Below are positions 25,055 to 34,432 of a stretch of DNA of 42,254 bases, in pieces. The stretch comes from Acetobacteraceae bacterium UBA6159 (GTDB lineage Bacteria > Pseudomonadota > Alphaproteobacteria > Acetobacterales > Acetobacteraceae). Made by a program: the position numbers and the translations under genes. How positions within the stretch are numbered: the first letter of the stretch is position 1; every line of letters begins with the position of its first letter. The stretch is taken from positions 1 to 42,254 of the forward strand of contig DIUL01000130.1 in NCBI GenBank assembly GCA_002422345.1. Direction: 5' to 3'. The notes under the pieces were generated by a model. It had not been told where the DNA came from. It did not search any database and saw nothing but the letters and a program-made list of their open reading frames with translations.

Positions 25055-25073
25055 CCCGCGTGCTACACGCGGG
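25055..25073. promoter_or_regulatory. Palindrome before the efflux operon start
   Basis: CCCGCGTG-CTA-CACGCGGG is a perfect 8-bp inverted repeat ending 14 bases before the TTG start of the outer-membrane factor, next to its ribosome site GAGAGG. It could be an operator for a local repressor or an RNA hairpin affecting initiation. No regulator gene adjoins the operon. Confidence 0.45.
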
Positions 25074-25087
25074 GTGAGAGGCTCCAT

Positions 25088-26593
25088 TTGACCCCATCCA
25101 CGCCGATCCGCCTGAGTCTGGCCCTCCTTTTGTCCCTCGGCGCCTGCGACATGGGCCCGGAGTACCGGCGTCCCGGGGCCGAGGTCCCGGCCGCCTATCG
25201 CGCCACCCAGGACAGCGCCCAGGCCGCATGGCCGTCCGCGGACTGGTGGACGGGCTTTTCGTCTCCGGAACTCAACGAACTCATCCAGGCCGCCCAGGTC
25301 TACAACTTCGACATCGTGGCCGCCGCGGCGCGCGTCCGGCAGGCCGATGCGGTCACCCGGATCGCCACGGCGGCGCTGTTTCCGTCGCTGACGGGCGGCG
25401 GTTCTGCCTCCTGGCAGCATACCGGGGTCAATACCAGCGGGCGGACCCGTGTCGGCGGTCCATCCACCGCCAGTTCCGAGTCCCGGAACTACGGCTTTGG
25501 CCTCGACGCGTCCTACGTGGTCGACTTCTGGGGCCGCAACCGCAGCGCCACCGCGGCGGCCGAGGCAGATGCCGTCGCCAGCCGCTTCGACCAGCAGACG
25601 GTGGCCCTGGCCGTCGTCACCTCGGTTGCGTCCACCTGGTTCACCGCGCTCGCTTTGGCCGACCGGCTTGCCGTCGCGCAAAGCAATGTATCTGGCTTCG
25701 AACGCACCCTGGCCGCCATCCGCGGCCGGTTCGAGGCTGGGACGGCCAGCGCGCTCGACCTCGCGCAGCAGGAAACGGTGGTCGCGATCGGACGGGCCGT
25801 GCTGCCGAATTTCCGCAACCAGTTGGAGCAGCAGATGCTGGGGCTGGGCATCCTGACCGGCCGCCCGCCCGAGGCGATCACGGTTCGCCCGACCACCCTG
25901 ACCGAAATCGCCCTGCCGCCGGTAACCGCCGGGCTGCCGTCCGACCTGCTGACCAGGCGGCCCGACATCGCGGCCGCCGAAGCGGCCCTGATCGCGGCCA
26001 ACTACGACATCAAGGCAGCCCGCGCCGCGTTCTTTCCGACGATCCAGTTGACCGGCAGCGCCGGCTACCAGGCGGGCGCGCTGAACGCGATCCTGCTGCC
26101 GGGCAGCGCGCTCGCGTCCCTCGCCGCCGGCCTGACCGCGCCGCTGTTCGATGGCGGCGCCCTGCGCGGGCGGCTGGAACTGTCGCGCGCGCGGTATGAG
26201 GAACTGGAAGCCCAGTATCGCAAGGCCATCGTCCAGGCCTTCACCGATGTCGATTCCGCCCTGACCGCCTGGCGGCTGACGAATGAGCAGGTCGTCCTTC
26301 AAGTCCGCGCGGTGGAGGCTGCCCGCCGCTCTGCCGCCGCCGCCCGCGCGCAGTTGCAGGTCGGCACGGTCGATATCACCACGGTGACGCAGATCGAGGC
26401 ATCGTTGTTCAACACCGAGGACACGCTGGTGCAGGTGCGGTTGGCGCGGAGCCTCGCGTTGCTGAACCTGTACAAGGCATTGGGTGGTGGCTGGACCCGG
26501 CCCGATGGCACGATCGAGCAGCAGTTCCCCGGCCTGTCACCCGGCGCGCTGGAAGGCGGCATCGCCCTGCCGGTGGGCGGGAATTTGCGATGA
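25088..26593 (+). CDS. RND efflux outer-membrane factor (NodT/OprM-type lipoprotein)
   Basis: A 501-residue TolC-like outer-membrane channel of the NodT family. A lipoprotein signal (SLALLLSLGAC, lipid-modified C20) is followed by the typical MGPEYRRPGAEVPAAYR. Two OEP repeats are visible, each with the coiled-coil pattern; RRPDIAAAEAALIAANYDIKAARAAFFP is the usual centre (positions about 300-327), and PLFDGGALRGRLELSRARYE begins the second hairpin. The start is TTG at 25088 with GAGAGG just upstream, because no ATG precedes the signal peptide. It is the first gene of a four-gene operon ending at 34431 and should form the exit duct for both pumps. Confidence 0.94.
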   Translation: MTPSTPIRLSLALLLSLGACDMGPEYRRPGAEVPAAYRATQDSAQAAWPSADWWTGFSSPELNELIQAAQVYNFDIVAAAARVRQADAVTRIATAALFPSLTGGGSASWQHTGVNTSGRTRVGGPSTASSESRNYGFGLDASYVVDFWGRNRSATAAAEADAVASRFDQQTVALAVVTSVASTWFTALALADRLAVAQSNVSGFERTLAAIRGRFEAGTASALDLAQQETVVAIGRAVLPNFRNQLEQQMLGLGILTGRPPEAITVRPTTLTEIALPPVTAGLPSDLLTRRPDIAAAEAALIAANYDIKAARAAFFPTIQLTGSAGYQAGALNAILLPGSALASLAAGLTAPLFDGGALRGRLELSRARYEELEAQYRKAIVQAFTDVDSALTAWRLTNEQVVLQVRAVEAARRSAAAARAQLQVGTVDITTVTQIEASLFNTEDTLVQVRLARSLALLNLYKALGGGWTRPDGTIEQQFPGLSPGALEGGIALPVGGNLR

Positions 26594-26675
26594 AGCATTG
26601 GCGTCGGCCAGCGCGATACCGATATCCTGCCGATCCGGCCACGCCGAGCGTGACGGTCCCATGGAAGGCCCGTTG

Positions 26676-27923
26676 ATGGACGCCCTGACACGTGAACCCG
26701 TCGAAGTCCGCTCCCGCCGTCCCAGGGCCGGGCGCATCATCGCCGGGTTGCTGAGCGTCCTGGCCATCGCCGCCATCGTCTATACCGTCTGGTTCTGGCC
26801 GCCGGCCTCTCCCGAACCGCCGGCCAGCCGCCGTGGCGCCAATATGCCGATCCCCGTCGTCGTGGCGGCCGCCGCAAAGCGCGACGCACCGGTCTGGCTG
26901 GATGGCCTCGGCACCGTGCAGGCGTCGCAGAGCGTGACCGTCAAGTCGATGGTCGAGGGGCCGCTGATCACGGTGAACTTCAAGGAAGGGCAGATGGTGA
27001 AGAAGGGCGACGTGCTCGCCCAGATCGATCCGCGCCAGTACAAGGCGGCGCTCGACAACGTCCTCGCCAAGAAGGCCCAGGATGAGGCGCTGCTGGCCAA
27101 TGCGAAGCTCGACTTCGCGCGCTACCAGAAACTTGTGGCGAACAACTTCACCTCCGCCCAGCAGGTCGATACCGCGAAGTCCGAGGTCGCCCGGTTCCAG
27201 GCGTTGGTCGACCAGGACCAGGCGGCGATCGACAATGCGCGCACGCAGTTGGACTACGCGACGATCACCGCGCCGATCGACGGGCGGGTGGGCATCAGGC
27301 TGGTGGATGCCGGGAACATTGTCCGCCCGGGGGATGCCACCGGGCTGGTCGTGATTGCCCAGTTGCAGCCGGTCAGCGTGGTGTTCACCCTGCCGCAGCA
27401 GCATCTGCCGTCCGTGGCGCGCGCCATGGACCGCGGGGAAGCCGCTGTCATCGCCCTGCCGCAAGGGGCCGTGGTGGGCGGGTCCGGCGCCGGGGCAGGG
27501 GCGAGTATCCTCGATCGGGGCATGCTCTCCGTGCTGGACAACCAGGTCGATCCGACAACCGGCACCATCAAGATGAAGGCGAATTTCCCCAACACCGACA
27601 ACCGCCTCTGGCCCGGCGGGTTCGTGGGCGTGCGGCTGCGGGTCGATGTGGTGAAGGACGCGATTATGGTCCCCACCGCCGCGATCCAGCGCGGCCCCCG
27701 CGGCACCTATGTCTACGTCGCCCAGGAAGGCGGCACCGTGAAACGCCAGACCGTGTCGGTGGGATACGAGGACGAACGCGGCTCAATCGTCACTGAAGGC
27801 CTGACAGGCGGCGAACAGGTCGTGGTCGACGGCGCCTCCCGCCTGACCGACGGCAGCCGCATCGCCCCGATAACCGCCGACGGCGAGGGGCCAGCGGGCC
27901 GACGCCGACGGGTCGGCGGATGA
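26676..27923 (+). CDS. mdtA: RND efflux periplasmic adaptor (MdtA-like)
   Basis: A 415-residue HlyD/MFP-type adaptor anchored by one helix (about 21-47, RIIAGLLSVLAIAAIVYTVW). Barrel, lipoyl and hairpin segments are ordered as in MdtA: VWLDGLGTVQASQSVTVKS, EGPLITVNFKEGQMVKKGDV, LAQIDPRQYKAAL, the coiled hairpin, then LDYATITAPIDGRVGIRLVD. The later part has TLPQQHLPSVARAM, LDNQVDPTTGTIKMKANFPN and LWPGGFVGVRLRVDV. The ATG at 26676 has GGAAGG eight bases upstream; an ATG at 26661 adds five residues. The MdtA-type IDPRQY and TITAPIDGRVGIR motifs are obvious. It links the two RND pumps to the lipoprotein channel. Confidence 0.92.
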   Translation: MDALTREPVEVRSRRPRAGRIIAGLLSVLAIAAIVYTVWFWPPASPEPPASRRGANMPIPVVVAAAAKRDAPVWLDGLGTVQASQSVTVKSMVEGPLITVNFKEGQMVKKGDVLAQIDPRQYKAALDNVLAKKAQDEALLANAKLDFARYQKLVANNFTSAQQVDTAKSEVARFQALVDQDQAAIDNARTQLDYATITAPIDGRVGIRLVDAGNIVRPGDATGLVVIAQLQPVSVVFTLPQQHLPSVARAMDRGEAAVIALPQGAVVGGSGAGAGASILDRGMLSVLDNQVDPTTGTIKMKANFPNTDNRLWPGGFVGVRLRVDVVKDAIMVPTAAIQRGPRGTYVYVAQEGGTVKRQTVSVGYEDERGSIVTEGLTGGEQVVVDGASRLTDGSRIAPITADGEGPAGRRRRVGG

Positions 27924-27930
27924 ACAAGGG

Positions 27931-28160
27931 CGGGGCGCTGCCCCGGACCCCGCCAGGGGCTTTGCCCCTGGACCCCACCAAAGGCCACAGGCCTTTGGAA
28001 ACCATTGGTTTTGGTGGGATGAAGGGAGGGGCCTACGCGGACCGTGAGAGGTCCGGGTTGGCCCCTCCCTTCATTCCACCAACTCACGGTTCCAAGGGCT
28101 GTGCCCTTGGTGGGGGTTCAGGGGGCAAAGCCCCCTGGCGGGTTTCAGGGCGGAGCCCTG
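27931..28160. repeat. Array of seven hairpins between adaptor and first RND gene
   Basis: The 241-bp gap is almost entirely palindromic. Perfect stems: CGGGGC/GCCCCG (27931-27945), CCAGGGGC/GCCCCTGG (27953-27971), CCAAAGGCC/GGCCTTTGG (27978-27998), CCAAGGGC/GCCCTTGG (28092-28110), CAGGGGGC/GCCCCCTG (28119-28137) and CAGGGC/GCCCTG (28146-28160). The largest is a 21-bp stem, 28013-28033 with 28060-28080 (one G-T), capped by GGACC/GGTCC (28039-28054). Loops are three bases (TTT, ACA, TGT, AAA or GGA) in most. The last stem holds the GGAG ahead of the TTG start at 28165. Similar GC-rich palindrome strings are common in Acetobacteraceae genomes. Confidence 0.85.
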
Positions 28161-28164
28161 ACCT

Positions 28165-31100
28165 TTGAACATCTCGGCCCCCTTCATCGCGCGGCCCGTG
28201 GCCACCTGGCTGTTGGCCATCGCGGTCATTCTGGCGGGTGCGTTGGGGTATCGTGCCTTGCCGGTCTCGGCGTTGCCCGAGGTGGATTTTCCCACCATCC
28301 AGGTCGTCACCCAGATGCCTGGCGCGGCGCCCGAGGTGGTGGAGACCTTGATCACCGCCTCGCTGGAGCGGACCTTTGGGCAGATCCCTGGCCTGACCTC
28401 GATGACTTCGCAGAGTTCGCAGGCCACCAGCCAGATCACCTTGCAGTTTGAGCTTTCGCGTTCGATCGATTCTGTCGCGCAGGACGTGCAGGCGGCGATC
28501 AACGCGGCGGCGGCGAATTTGCCCGCCAATCTGCCGTATCCGCCGACCTACTCGAAGGTGAACCCGGCTGATGCGCCGATCCTGACGATCGCGCTGACCT
28601 CCGACAGCGTGCCCATCGACCTCATGAGTGACGCGGCCGACACGTTGCTGCAGCCGAAGCTGGCCGAGATCACCGGCGTCGGGCGGGTCATCGTCCAGGG
28701 TGGCATGCGGCCCGCCGTCCGCATCCGGATCGATCCTGCTCGGCTGGCCTCGTATGGGCTGTCGACGACGGATGTGCGGACGGCGATCACAAGCTCCAAC
28801 GTCAACGGCGCCAAGGGCGGGTTCGACGGCCGGCGGGTGGCTTTCGCGCTGGGCGCGAACGACCAGCTTGCGGATGCCGAGGCGTATGAGGACCTGGTGA
28901 TCGCCTGGCGCAACGGCGCCCCGGTGCGGCTGCGCGATATCGGCACCGCCGTGCCGGGGGTGGAGAATGACCGCGCCTCGGCCAAGTACAACGGCATCGA
29001 CGCCGTCGTGCTGGACGTGCAGCGCCAGCCCGGCGCCAACATCGTGGGCACGGTGGAGGCGATCAAGGAGAACCTGCCGCGGATGCGCCAGGCCTTGCCG
29101 AACGGCATCAACCTCCAGATCGTCGCCGACAGGACCGAGACGATCCGCGCCTCGGTGGCCGAGGTGCAGTACACCCTGGCCCTGGCGATCGTGCTCGTGG
29201 TGGGGGTGATCTTCCTGTTCCTGCGTTCGCCTCGTGCGACGTTCATTCCGGCTTTGGCGCTGCCGATCTCCCTGATCGGGACGTTCGGGGTGATGCATTT
29301 GCTGGGCTTCGCGCTCGACAATTTGTCCCTGATGGCGCTGACCGTGGCGACCGGGTTCGTCGTCGATGACGCGATCGTGATGATCGAGAACGTGGTCCGT
29401 CACATCGAAAAGGGTGTCCGGCCATTGGAGGCGGCGTATCGCGGCGCGGCGGAGATCGGGTTCACCATCATCTCCCTGACCGTGTCCCTGATCGCGGTGT
29501 TCATTCCGCTCCTGTTCATGACCGGCGTCGTCGGGCGGCTGTTCCATGAGTTCGCGGTGACCTTGTCGGTTGCGGTGATCGTCTCGGCCGTCGTGTCGCT
29601 GACCCTGACGCCGATGATGTGCGGGCGGATGCTGCGTCCGGCGCATGAGGAACGGTCCGGTCGCTTCGCGCGCTGGACCGAGGCGGGGTTCGAGGCGGTG
29701 CTGGACGCCTACCGCACCAGCCTGCGCTGGAGCTTTCGGCACGAGCGCCTGATGCTGGTGATCGCGGTCGGGACGCTCGCTGGGACGATCGGGCTGTATC
29801 TGGTCGTGCCCAAGGGGTTCATGCCGGTGCAGGACACCGGGATGGTGATCGCGGTGACCGAGGCGGAGCAGAGCATCTCCATTCCCCGCCTGGTGGAATT
29901 GCAGACCCGCGTCGCCGAACGCATCCAGGCCGATCCGGCGGTGACGGGCGTCGTGTCCTTCGTCGGCGCCGGCACGATCAATGCGACACCGAATGCCGGG
30001 CGGCTGACGATCGCGCTGAAGCCGGTAGCCGAGCGGGACGCCGCCAGTGTGGTGATTGCCCGTTTCAATGCCGCGATCGCCGATATCCCCGGGATCACCG
30101 CCTGGTTCCAGCCCGTGCAGGACATCCAGATCGGCACGCGCATGAGCCGCACGCAGTTCCAGTACACGCTGATGGACACCGACGCCGACCGCCTCGCGCT
30201 GTGGGCGCCGCGGCTGCTGGAGCGGATGCGGGCCTTGCCGGAGCTGCGGAACGTCGCCTCCGACCAGCAGAATGACGGGTTCCGGACCCGGGTTGTCGTC
30301 GACCGGGCGCTGGCGATGCGGCTTGGGGTGTCGATGCAGGCGGTGCAAGACACTTTGTATGACAGTTTCGGCCAGCGCCAGGTCTCGACCATCTTCGGCC
30401 AGGCCAACCAGTATCGTGTGGTGCTGGAGGCGGACCCGGACTGGCAGCGCGATCCGGCCGCCCTGCGGCTGCTGCGGGTGCCCGGGGCAGGGGGCGCCCA
30501 GGTGCCCCTGGCCGCGATCGCGCGGTTTGAGCAGACGACGGCGCCGTTGGTCCTGACGCACCAGTCGCAGTTCCCGTCGGTGACGCTCAGCTTCGATGTC
30601 GATCGGTCGTCGTCGCTGAACAAGGCGATGGAGGCGATTGCGCGGGCGACCGCCGACCTGGGCATGCCGGAGGCGATCATCGGCGGCTATGCCGGCGACG
30701 CGGCGGAGTTCCAGAAGTCGCTCGCCGCCGAACCCTGGCTGATCCTGGCCGCTGTCATCGTGATCTATATCGTGCTGGGGGTGCTGTACGAGAGCTGGAT
30801 CCATCCGGTGACGATCCTCTCCACGCTGCCCTCCGCCGGGATCGGGGCGCTGCTGGCGTTGATGATTTGCGGGGCGGACCTGTCGCTGGTCGGGCTGGTC
30901 GGGATCGTGCTGCTGATGGGGATCGTGAAGAAGAACGCGATCATGATGGTGGATTTCGCGCTGGAGGCGGAGCGCGAGGGCGCGACACCCGAGGACGCGA
31001 TGCGCGAGGCCTGCCTGCTGCGGTTCCGCCCGATCATGATGACGACCCTGGCCGCTCTGCTGGGCGCGGTGCCGTTGGTGCTGGGGCATGGGGCGGGGTC

Positions 31101-31254
31101 CGAGCTGCGCTGGCCGCTGGGCGTGACGATCATTGGCGGGTTGCTGCTGTCGCAGTTCCTGACGTTGTACACGACCCCGGCGATCTACCTGGCGTTCGAT
31201 CGGGTCTGGCGCCGGATTGCGGGCCCGAGGATCCAGCCGGTGGCCGCGGAATGA
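28165..31254 (+). CDS. mdtB: RND multidrug efflux permease 1 (MdtB-like)
   Basis: A 1029-residue proton-driven RND pump. The start NISAPFIARPVATWLLAIAV is the family N-terminus; the codon is TTG at 28165, eight bases after GGAG. The proton-relay pair D401-D402 lies in GFVVDDAIVMIENVVRH, and the TM10 Lys region reads MGIVKKNAIMMVDFALEAE. Two halves each carry six membrane segments and a large periplasmic porter domain, with GFMPVQDTGMVIAVTEAEQS opening the second porter part. The Ser-rich PADAPILTIALTSDSVPIDL segment is MdtB/C-like. A second, distinct RND gene follows, so the two may form a mixed trimer as in E. coli MdtBC (inference). Confidence 0.95.
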   Translation: MNISAPFIARPVATWLLAIAVILAGALGYRALPVSALPEVDFPTIQVVTQMPGAAPEVVETLITASLERTFGQIPGLTSMTSQSSQATSQITLQFELSRSIDSVAQDVQAAINAAAANLPANLPYPPTYSKVNPADAPILTIALTSDSVPIDLMSDAADTLLQPKLAEITGVGRVIVQGGMRPAVRIRIDPARLASYGLSTTDVRTAITSSNVNGAKGGFDGRRVAFALGANDQLADAEAYEDLVIAWRNGAPVRLRDIGTAVPGVENDRASAKYNGIDAVVLDVQRQPGANIVGTVEAIKENLPRMRQALPNGINLQIVADRTETIRASVAEVQYTLALAIVLVVGVIFLFLRSPRATFIPALALPISLIGTFGVMHLLGFALDNLSLMALTVATGFVVDDAIVMIENVVRHIEKGVRPLEAAYRGAAEIGFTIISLTVSLIAVFIPLLFMTGVVGRLFHEFAVTLSVAVIVSAVVSLTLTPMMCGRMLRPAHEERSGRFARWTEAGFEAVLDAYRTSLRWSFRHERLMLVIAVGTLAGTIGLYLVVPKGFMPVQDTGMVIAVTEAEQSISIPRLVELQTRVAERIQADPAVTGVVSFVGAGTINATPNAGRLTIALKPVAERDAASVVIARFNAAIADIPGITAWFQPVQDIQIGTRMSRTQFQYTLMDTDADRLALWAPRLLERMRALPELRNVASDQQNDGFRTRVVVDRALAMRLGVSMQAVQDTLYDSFGQRQVSTIFGQANQYRVVLEADPDWQRDPAALRLLRVPGAGGAQVPLAAIARFEQTTAPLVLTHQSQFPSVTLSFDVDRSSSLNKAMEAIARATADLGMPEAIIGGYAGDAAEFQKSLAAEPWLILAAVIVIYIVLGVLYESWIHPVTILSTLPSAGIGALLALMICGADLSLVGLVGIVLLMGIVKKNAIMMVDFALEAEREGATPEDAMREACLLRFRPIMMTTLAALLGAVPLVLGHGAGSELRWPLGVTIIGGLLLSQFLTLYTTPAIYLAFDRVWRRIAGPRIQPVAAE

Positions 31255-31316
31255 GGGGGGGTGGACACCACGCCCGTCTCCCCGTGTCGTTGGGAGAGAG
31301 AACGCTTCCCCCCCTC
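31253..31316 (+). promoter_or_regulatory. Stem-loop between the two RND genes
   Basis: GAGGGGGGG (31253-31261, overlapping the stop) pairs with CCCCCCCTC (31308-31316). The enclosed segment contains an inner TCTCCC (31277-31282) and GGGAGA (31292-31297) stem. The second RND start is only 14 bases further, so the structure may tune its expression relative to the first. Confidence 0.35.
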
Positions 31317-31329
31317 CGCAACCTGACCG

Positions 31330-34300
31330 ATGGAGATCTCCACCCCGTTCATCGCTCGGCCCGTCGCCACCATGCTGCTGGCGTTCGGCCTGCTGCTGAC
31401 CGGCGTCGTCGCCTACTGGTTCCTGCCGATCTCGGCCCTGCCGCGGGTCGACATTCCGACCATCGTCGTCATGGCCAGCCGGCCGGGGGCGGACCCGGAC
31501 ACGATGGCGGCCTCGGTCGCCTCCCCGCTCGAGCGGCGCCTGGGGGAGATCGCGGGCGTGACCGAGATCACCTCGACCTCCTCGATCGGCAACACCTCGA
31601 TCGTCATCCAGTTCGACATCGACCGCGACATCGATGGCGCCGCGGCCGATGTGATGGCGGCGATCAACGCGGCCACCGCCGACCTGCCATCCGACCTGCC
31701 GCGCCGGCCCTATTACCGGAAGTTCAACCCGGCCGCCGCGCCCATCATGGCGCTCGCGCTGTCGTCCGAGACGCTGTCCACCGCGCAGATCTACGACGCC
31801 GTCGACACCGTCCTGGCACAGCGGCTGGCGCAGGTGCCCGGCGTCTCCCAGATCACCGTCAACGGGGCGGAGAAGCCGGCGGTCCGCATCCAGCTCGATC
31901 CCGTGCGGCTCTCGGCTGTCCGGATGTCGGGCCAGGACGTCTACACCGCCGTGCGCGCCGCCAATGTCATGGGCGCGACTGGGTCCTTCCAGGGGGACAC
32001 GACCGCCGAGACCGTCACGCTCAATCACCAGATGACCAGCGCGGCCGAATTCGAGGACCTGGTGATCCGCGCCCCGCGCGGTGGCGGCGTGGTCCGGCTG
32101 TCCGATGTCGCGACCGTGGTCGACGGCGTGGCCAACAGCCGACTGTCGGCCTGGAACGGTTCCAACCCCGCGATCCTGCTGACGATCACCAAGGACATGG
32201 ACGCCAACGTCATCGAGACGGTGGACACCATCAAGCGCCTGCTGCCGCAACTGCTCACCTGGATGCCTGCCGGGATCGACGTGGCGATGGTCGCCGACCG
32301 CACCGCGACCATCCGGGCCAACGTCGCCGACATTCAGTTCACCATGATGATCTCGGTCGCCCTGGTCGTGCTGGTCGTGGCCCTGTTCATGCGCCGCCTG
32401 GTCCCCACCATCGCCGCCGTCGTCACCGTGCCGCTGGCGCTGTGCGGCACGCTCGCGGGGATGTGGTTCTTCGACTACACGATCAATAACTTCTCCTTGA
32501 TGGCGCTGACCATCGCGGTCGGCTTCGTCGTCGACGACGCGATCGTGATGATCGAGAACATCGTCCGCCATATCGAGCGTGGGTCACCCCCCTTGCGCGC
32601 CGCGATCGAGGGCGCCCGCCAGATCGGCTTCACGGTCGTCTCGATCAGCATCTCCCTGGTCGCGGTGTTCATCCCGCTGATCTTCATGGGCGGCATCATC
32701 GGGCGGCTGTTTCATGAATTCGCCCTGACCCTGACCCTCGCGATCGGGATTTCCGCGGTCGTCTCCCTGACGCTGACGCCGATGATCTGCGGGCGCTTCA
32801 TGCGGCAGACCGACATCGACGCCCCGCGCGGCCTGTTCTGGCGCGGGTTGGAGGCGATGCAGCGCGGCATGCGGCGGTTCTACGCGGTCACATTGGGCTG
32901 GGCGCTGTCGCACCAGGGGCTGATGCTGCTGCTCACGCTGCTGATCCTGGCGGTCACCGTGCGGCTGTACATGGTCGTGCCGAAAGGGTTCCTGCCGATC
33001 CAGGACACCGGCATCATCACCGGCTCGACCCTGGCCGATCCCAACATCTCCTTCCAGACGATGGAGACGCGCCAGCGCGCGGTGATCGCCGTCATCCAGC
33101 GCGACCCCGCGGTTGCCCATGTCACCTCCACCGTCGGGGTCAGCAGCGGGTGGAGCGCGATGAATCGCGCCAGCCTGACCGTCACGCTCAAGCCGCTGGC
33201 GGAGCGGAAGGAATCCTCCGAGGCAGTGATCGCTCGGCTGCGTCCGCAACTGTTCCGTGTCCTGGGCATCCAGACCTTCCTGGTCTCGGCGCAGGATCTG
33301 CGCGGCGGAGGGCGCACCGGCGGTTCACAGTTCCAGTACGCGCTGATCAGCCAGGACCTGGAGGCGTTGCGGACCTGGACGGCCGCGTTGCAGGACCGGC
33401 TTCGCCAGACCGCGGGTCTGGCCGACATCACCTCCGACCAGGATCGCGCCGGCCCGCAGGTGAAGGTGGTGATCGACCGCGACGCCGCCGCGCGCCTGGG
33501 CGTGCGGGTGATGGATATCGACCTGGCGCTGAACAACGCCTTCGCCCAGCGCCAGGTCTCGATCATCTACGCCCAGCGCAACCAGTACCGCGCGGTGCTG
33601 GAGATCGATCCAGCGCTGCAGACCGACCCGACCGCGCTCGACCGGGTCTATGTCGGCGCCTCCGGCGGGCGGCAGGTGGCGCTGTCCACCGTCGCGCGGT
33701 TCGAGCGTGGCTACGCGCCGCTGGCCGTGCGCCACCAGGGGCAATTGCCGGCCTCCACCATCAGCTTCAACCTGGCGCCGGGCACGTCCCTGGGCGACGC
33801 GACCCAACTGGTCGAGGCGGCGGTGCGCGAGATGCGGATGCCCGACACCGTCCGCGGGGAGTTCGCTGGCAACGCCCGGATGCTGGCCGGGTCGCCCATG
33901 AACTCCCCGGTCCTGCTGCTGGCTGCCGTCTTCTCGATCTACGTCGTCCTGGGCGTGCTGTATGAGAGCCTGCTGCATCCGCTGACGATCCTCTCGACCC
34001 TGCCCTCGGCCGGGCTGGGCGCATTGCTGGCGCTGTGGGCGACAGGCACGGAACTGACCCTGATGGCGATGATCGGGATCATCCTGCTGATGGGGATCGT
34101 GAAGAAGAACGCGATCATGATGGTGGATTTCGCCCTGGAGGCGGAGCGGGAACGCGGCCTGTCCCCCTTCGCCGCGATCCATGAGGCCTGCCTGGAACGC
34201 TTCCGCCCCATCATGATGACCACCATGGCGGCCCTTCTCGGCGCCGTCCCGCTCGCTCTCGGCTCGGGCACCGGGTCGGAGTTCCGGGTCCCCCTCGGCA

Positions 34301-34431
34301 TCTCCATCATCGGCGGGCTGGTCGTGTCGCAGGTGCTGACGCTGTACACGACCCCGGTGATCTATCTGGCGCTGGAGCGGCTGGCCGGGCGGCGGCGGCG
34401 GGCGATCCGCCACGAGGCACCGGCGGAGTAG
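31330..34431 (+). CDS. mdtC: RND multidrug efflux permease 2 (MdtC-like)
   Basis: A 1033-residue RND pump homologous to, but clearly different from, the preceding one (start MEISTPFIARPVATMLLAFG). The proton pair D402-D403 lies in GFVVDDAIVMIENIVRHIE; the TM10 region is MGIVKKNAIMMVDFALEAERE. The porter part includes NPAAAPIMALALSSETLSTA, TVNGAEKPAVRIQLDP and GFLPIQDTGIITGSTLADP. The 75-base gap to the first pump and shared direction indicate one operon. In E. coli the MdtB and MdtC subunits assemble as a B2C trimer; whether that holds here is inference. Its stop is one base from the convergent SRPBCC-like gene. Confidence 0.95.
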   Translation: MEISTPFIARPVATMLLAFGLLLTGVVAYWFLPISALPRVDIPTIVVMASRPGADPDTMAASVASPLERRLGEIAGVTEITSTSSIGNTSIVIQFDIDRDIDGAAADVMAAINAATADLPSDLPRRPYYRKFNPAAAPIMALALSSETLSTAQIYDAVDTVLAQRLAQVPGVSQITVNGAEKPAVRIQLDPVRLSAVRMSGQDVYTAVRAANVMGATGSFQGDTTAETVTLNHQMTSAAEFEDLVIRAPRGGGVVRLSDVATVVDGVANSRLSAWNGSNPAILLTITKDMDANVIETVDTIKRLLPQLLTWMPAGIDVAMVADRTATIRANVADIQFTMMISVALVVLVVALFMRRLVPTIAAVVTVPLALCGTLAGMWFFDYTINNFSLMALTIAVGFVVDDAIVMIENIVRHIERGSPPLRAAIEGARQIGFTVVSISISLVAVFIPLIFMGGIIGRLFHEFALTLTLAIGISAVVSLTLTPMICGRFMRQTDIDAPRGLFWRGLEAMQRGMRRFYAVTLGWALSHQGLMLLLTLLILAVTVRLYMVVPKGFLPIQDTGIITGSTLADPNISFQTMETRQRAVIAVIQRDPAVAHVTSTVGVSSGWSAMNRASLTVTLKPLAERKESSEAVIARLRPQLFRVLGIQTFLVSAQDLRGGGRTGGSQFQYALISQDLEALRTWTAALQDRLRQTAGLADITSDQDRAGPQVKVVIDRDAAARLGVRVMDIDLALNNAFAQRQVSIIYAQRNQYRAVLEIDPALQTDPTALDRVYVGASGGRQVALSTVARFERGYAPLAVRHQGQLPASTISFNLAPGTSLGDATQLVEAAVREMRMPDTVRGEFAGNARMLAGSPMNSPVLLLAAVFSIYVVLGVLYESLLHPLTILSTLPSAGLGALLALWATGTELTLMAMIGIILLMGIVKKNAIMMVDFALEAERERGLSPFAAIHEACLERFRPIMMTTMAALLGAVPLALGSGTGSEFRVPLGISIIGGLVVSQVLTLYTTPVIYLALERLAGRRRRAIRHEAPAE

Positions 34432-34432
34432 C

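Noticed and set aside
27931..28160. CRISPR-like array
   Set aside because: The repeats are hairpins of different sequence and length with no constant repeat and no uniform spacers; no cas genes are present.
28084..32571. 1495-codon minus-strand ORF opposite the RND pumps
   Set aside because: Antisense to two unmistakable RND genes; its His/Arg/Asp/Gly-rich composition is the mirror of GC-rich coding sequence and it has no family-like segments.
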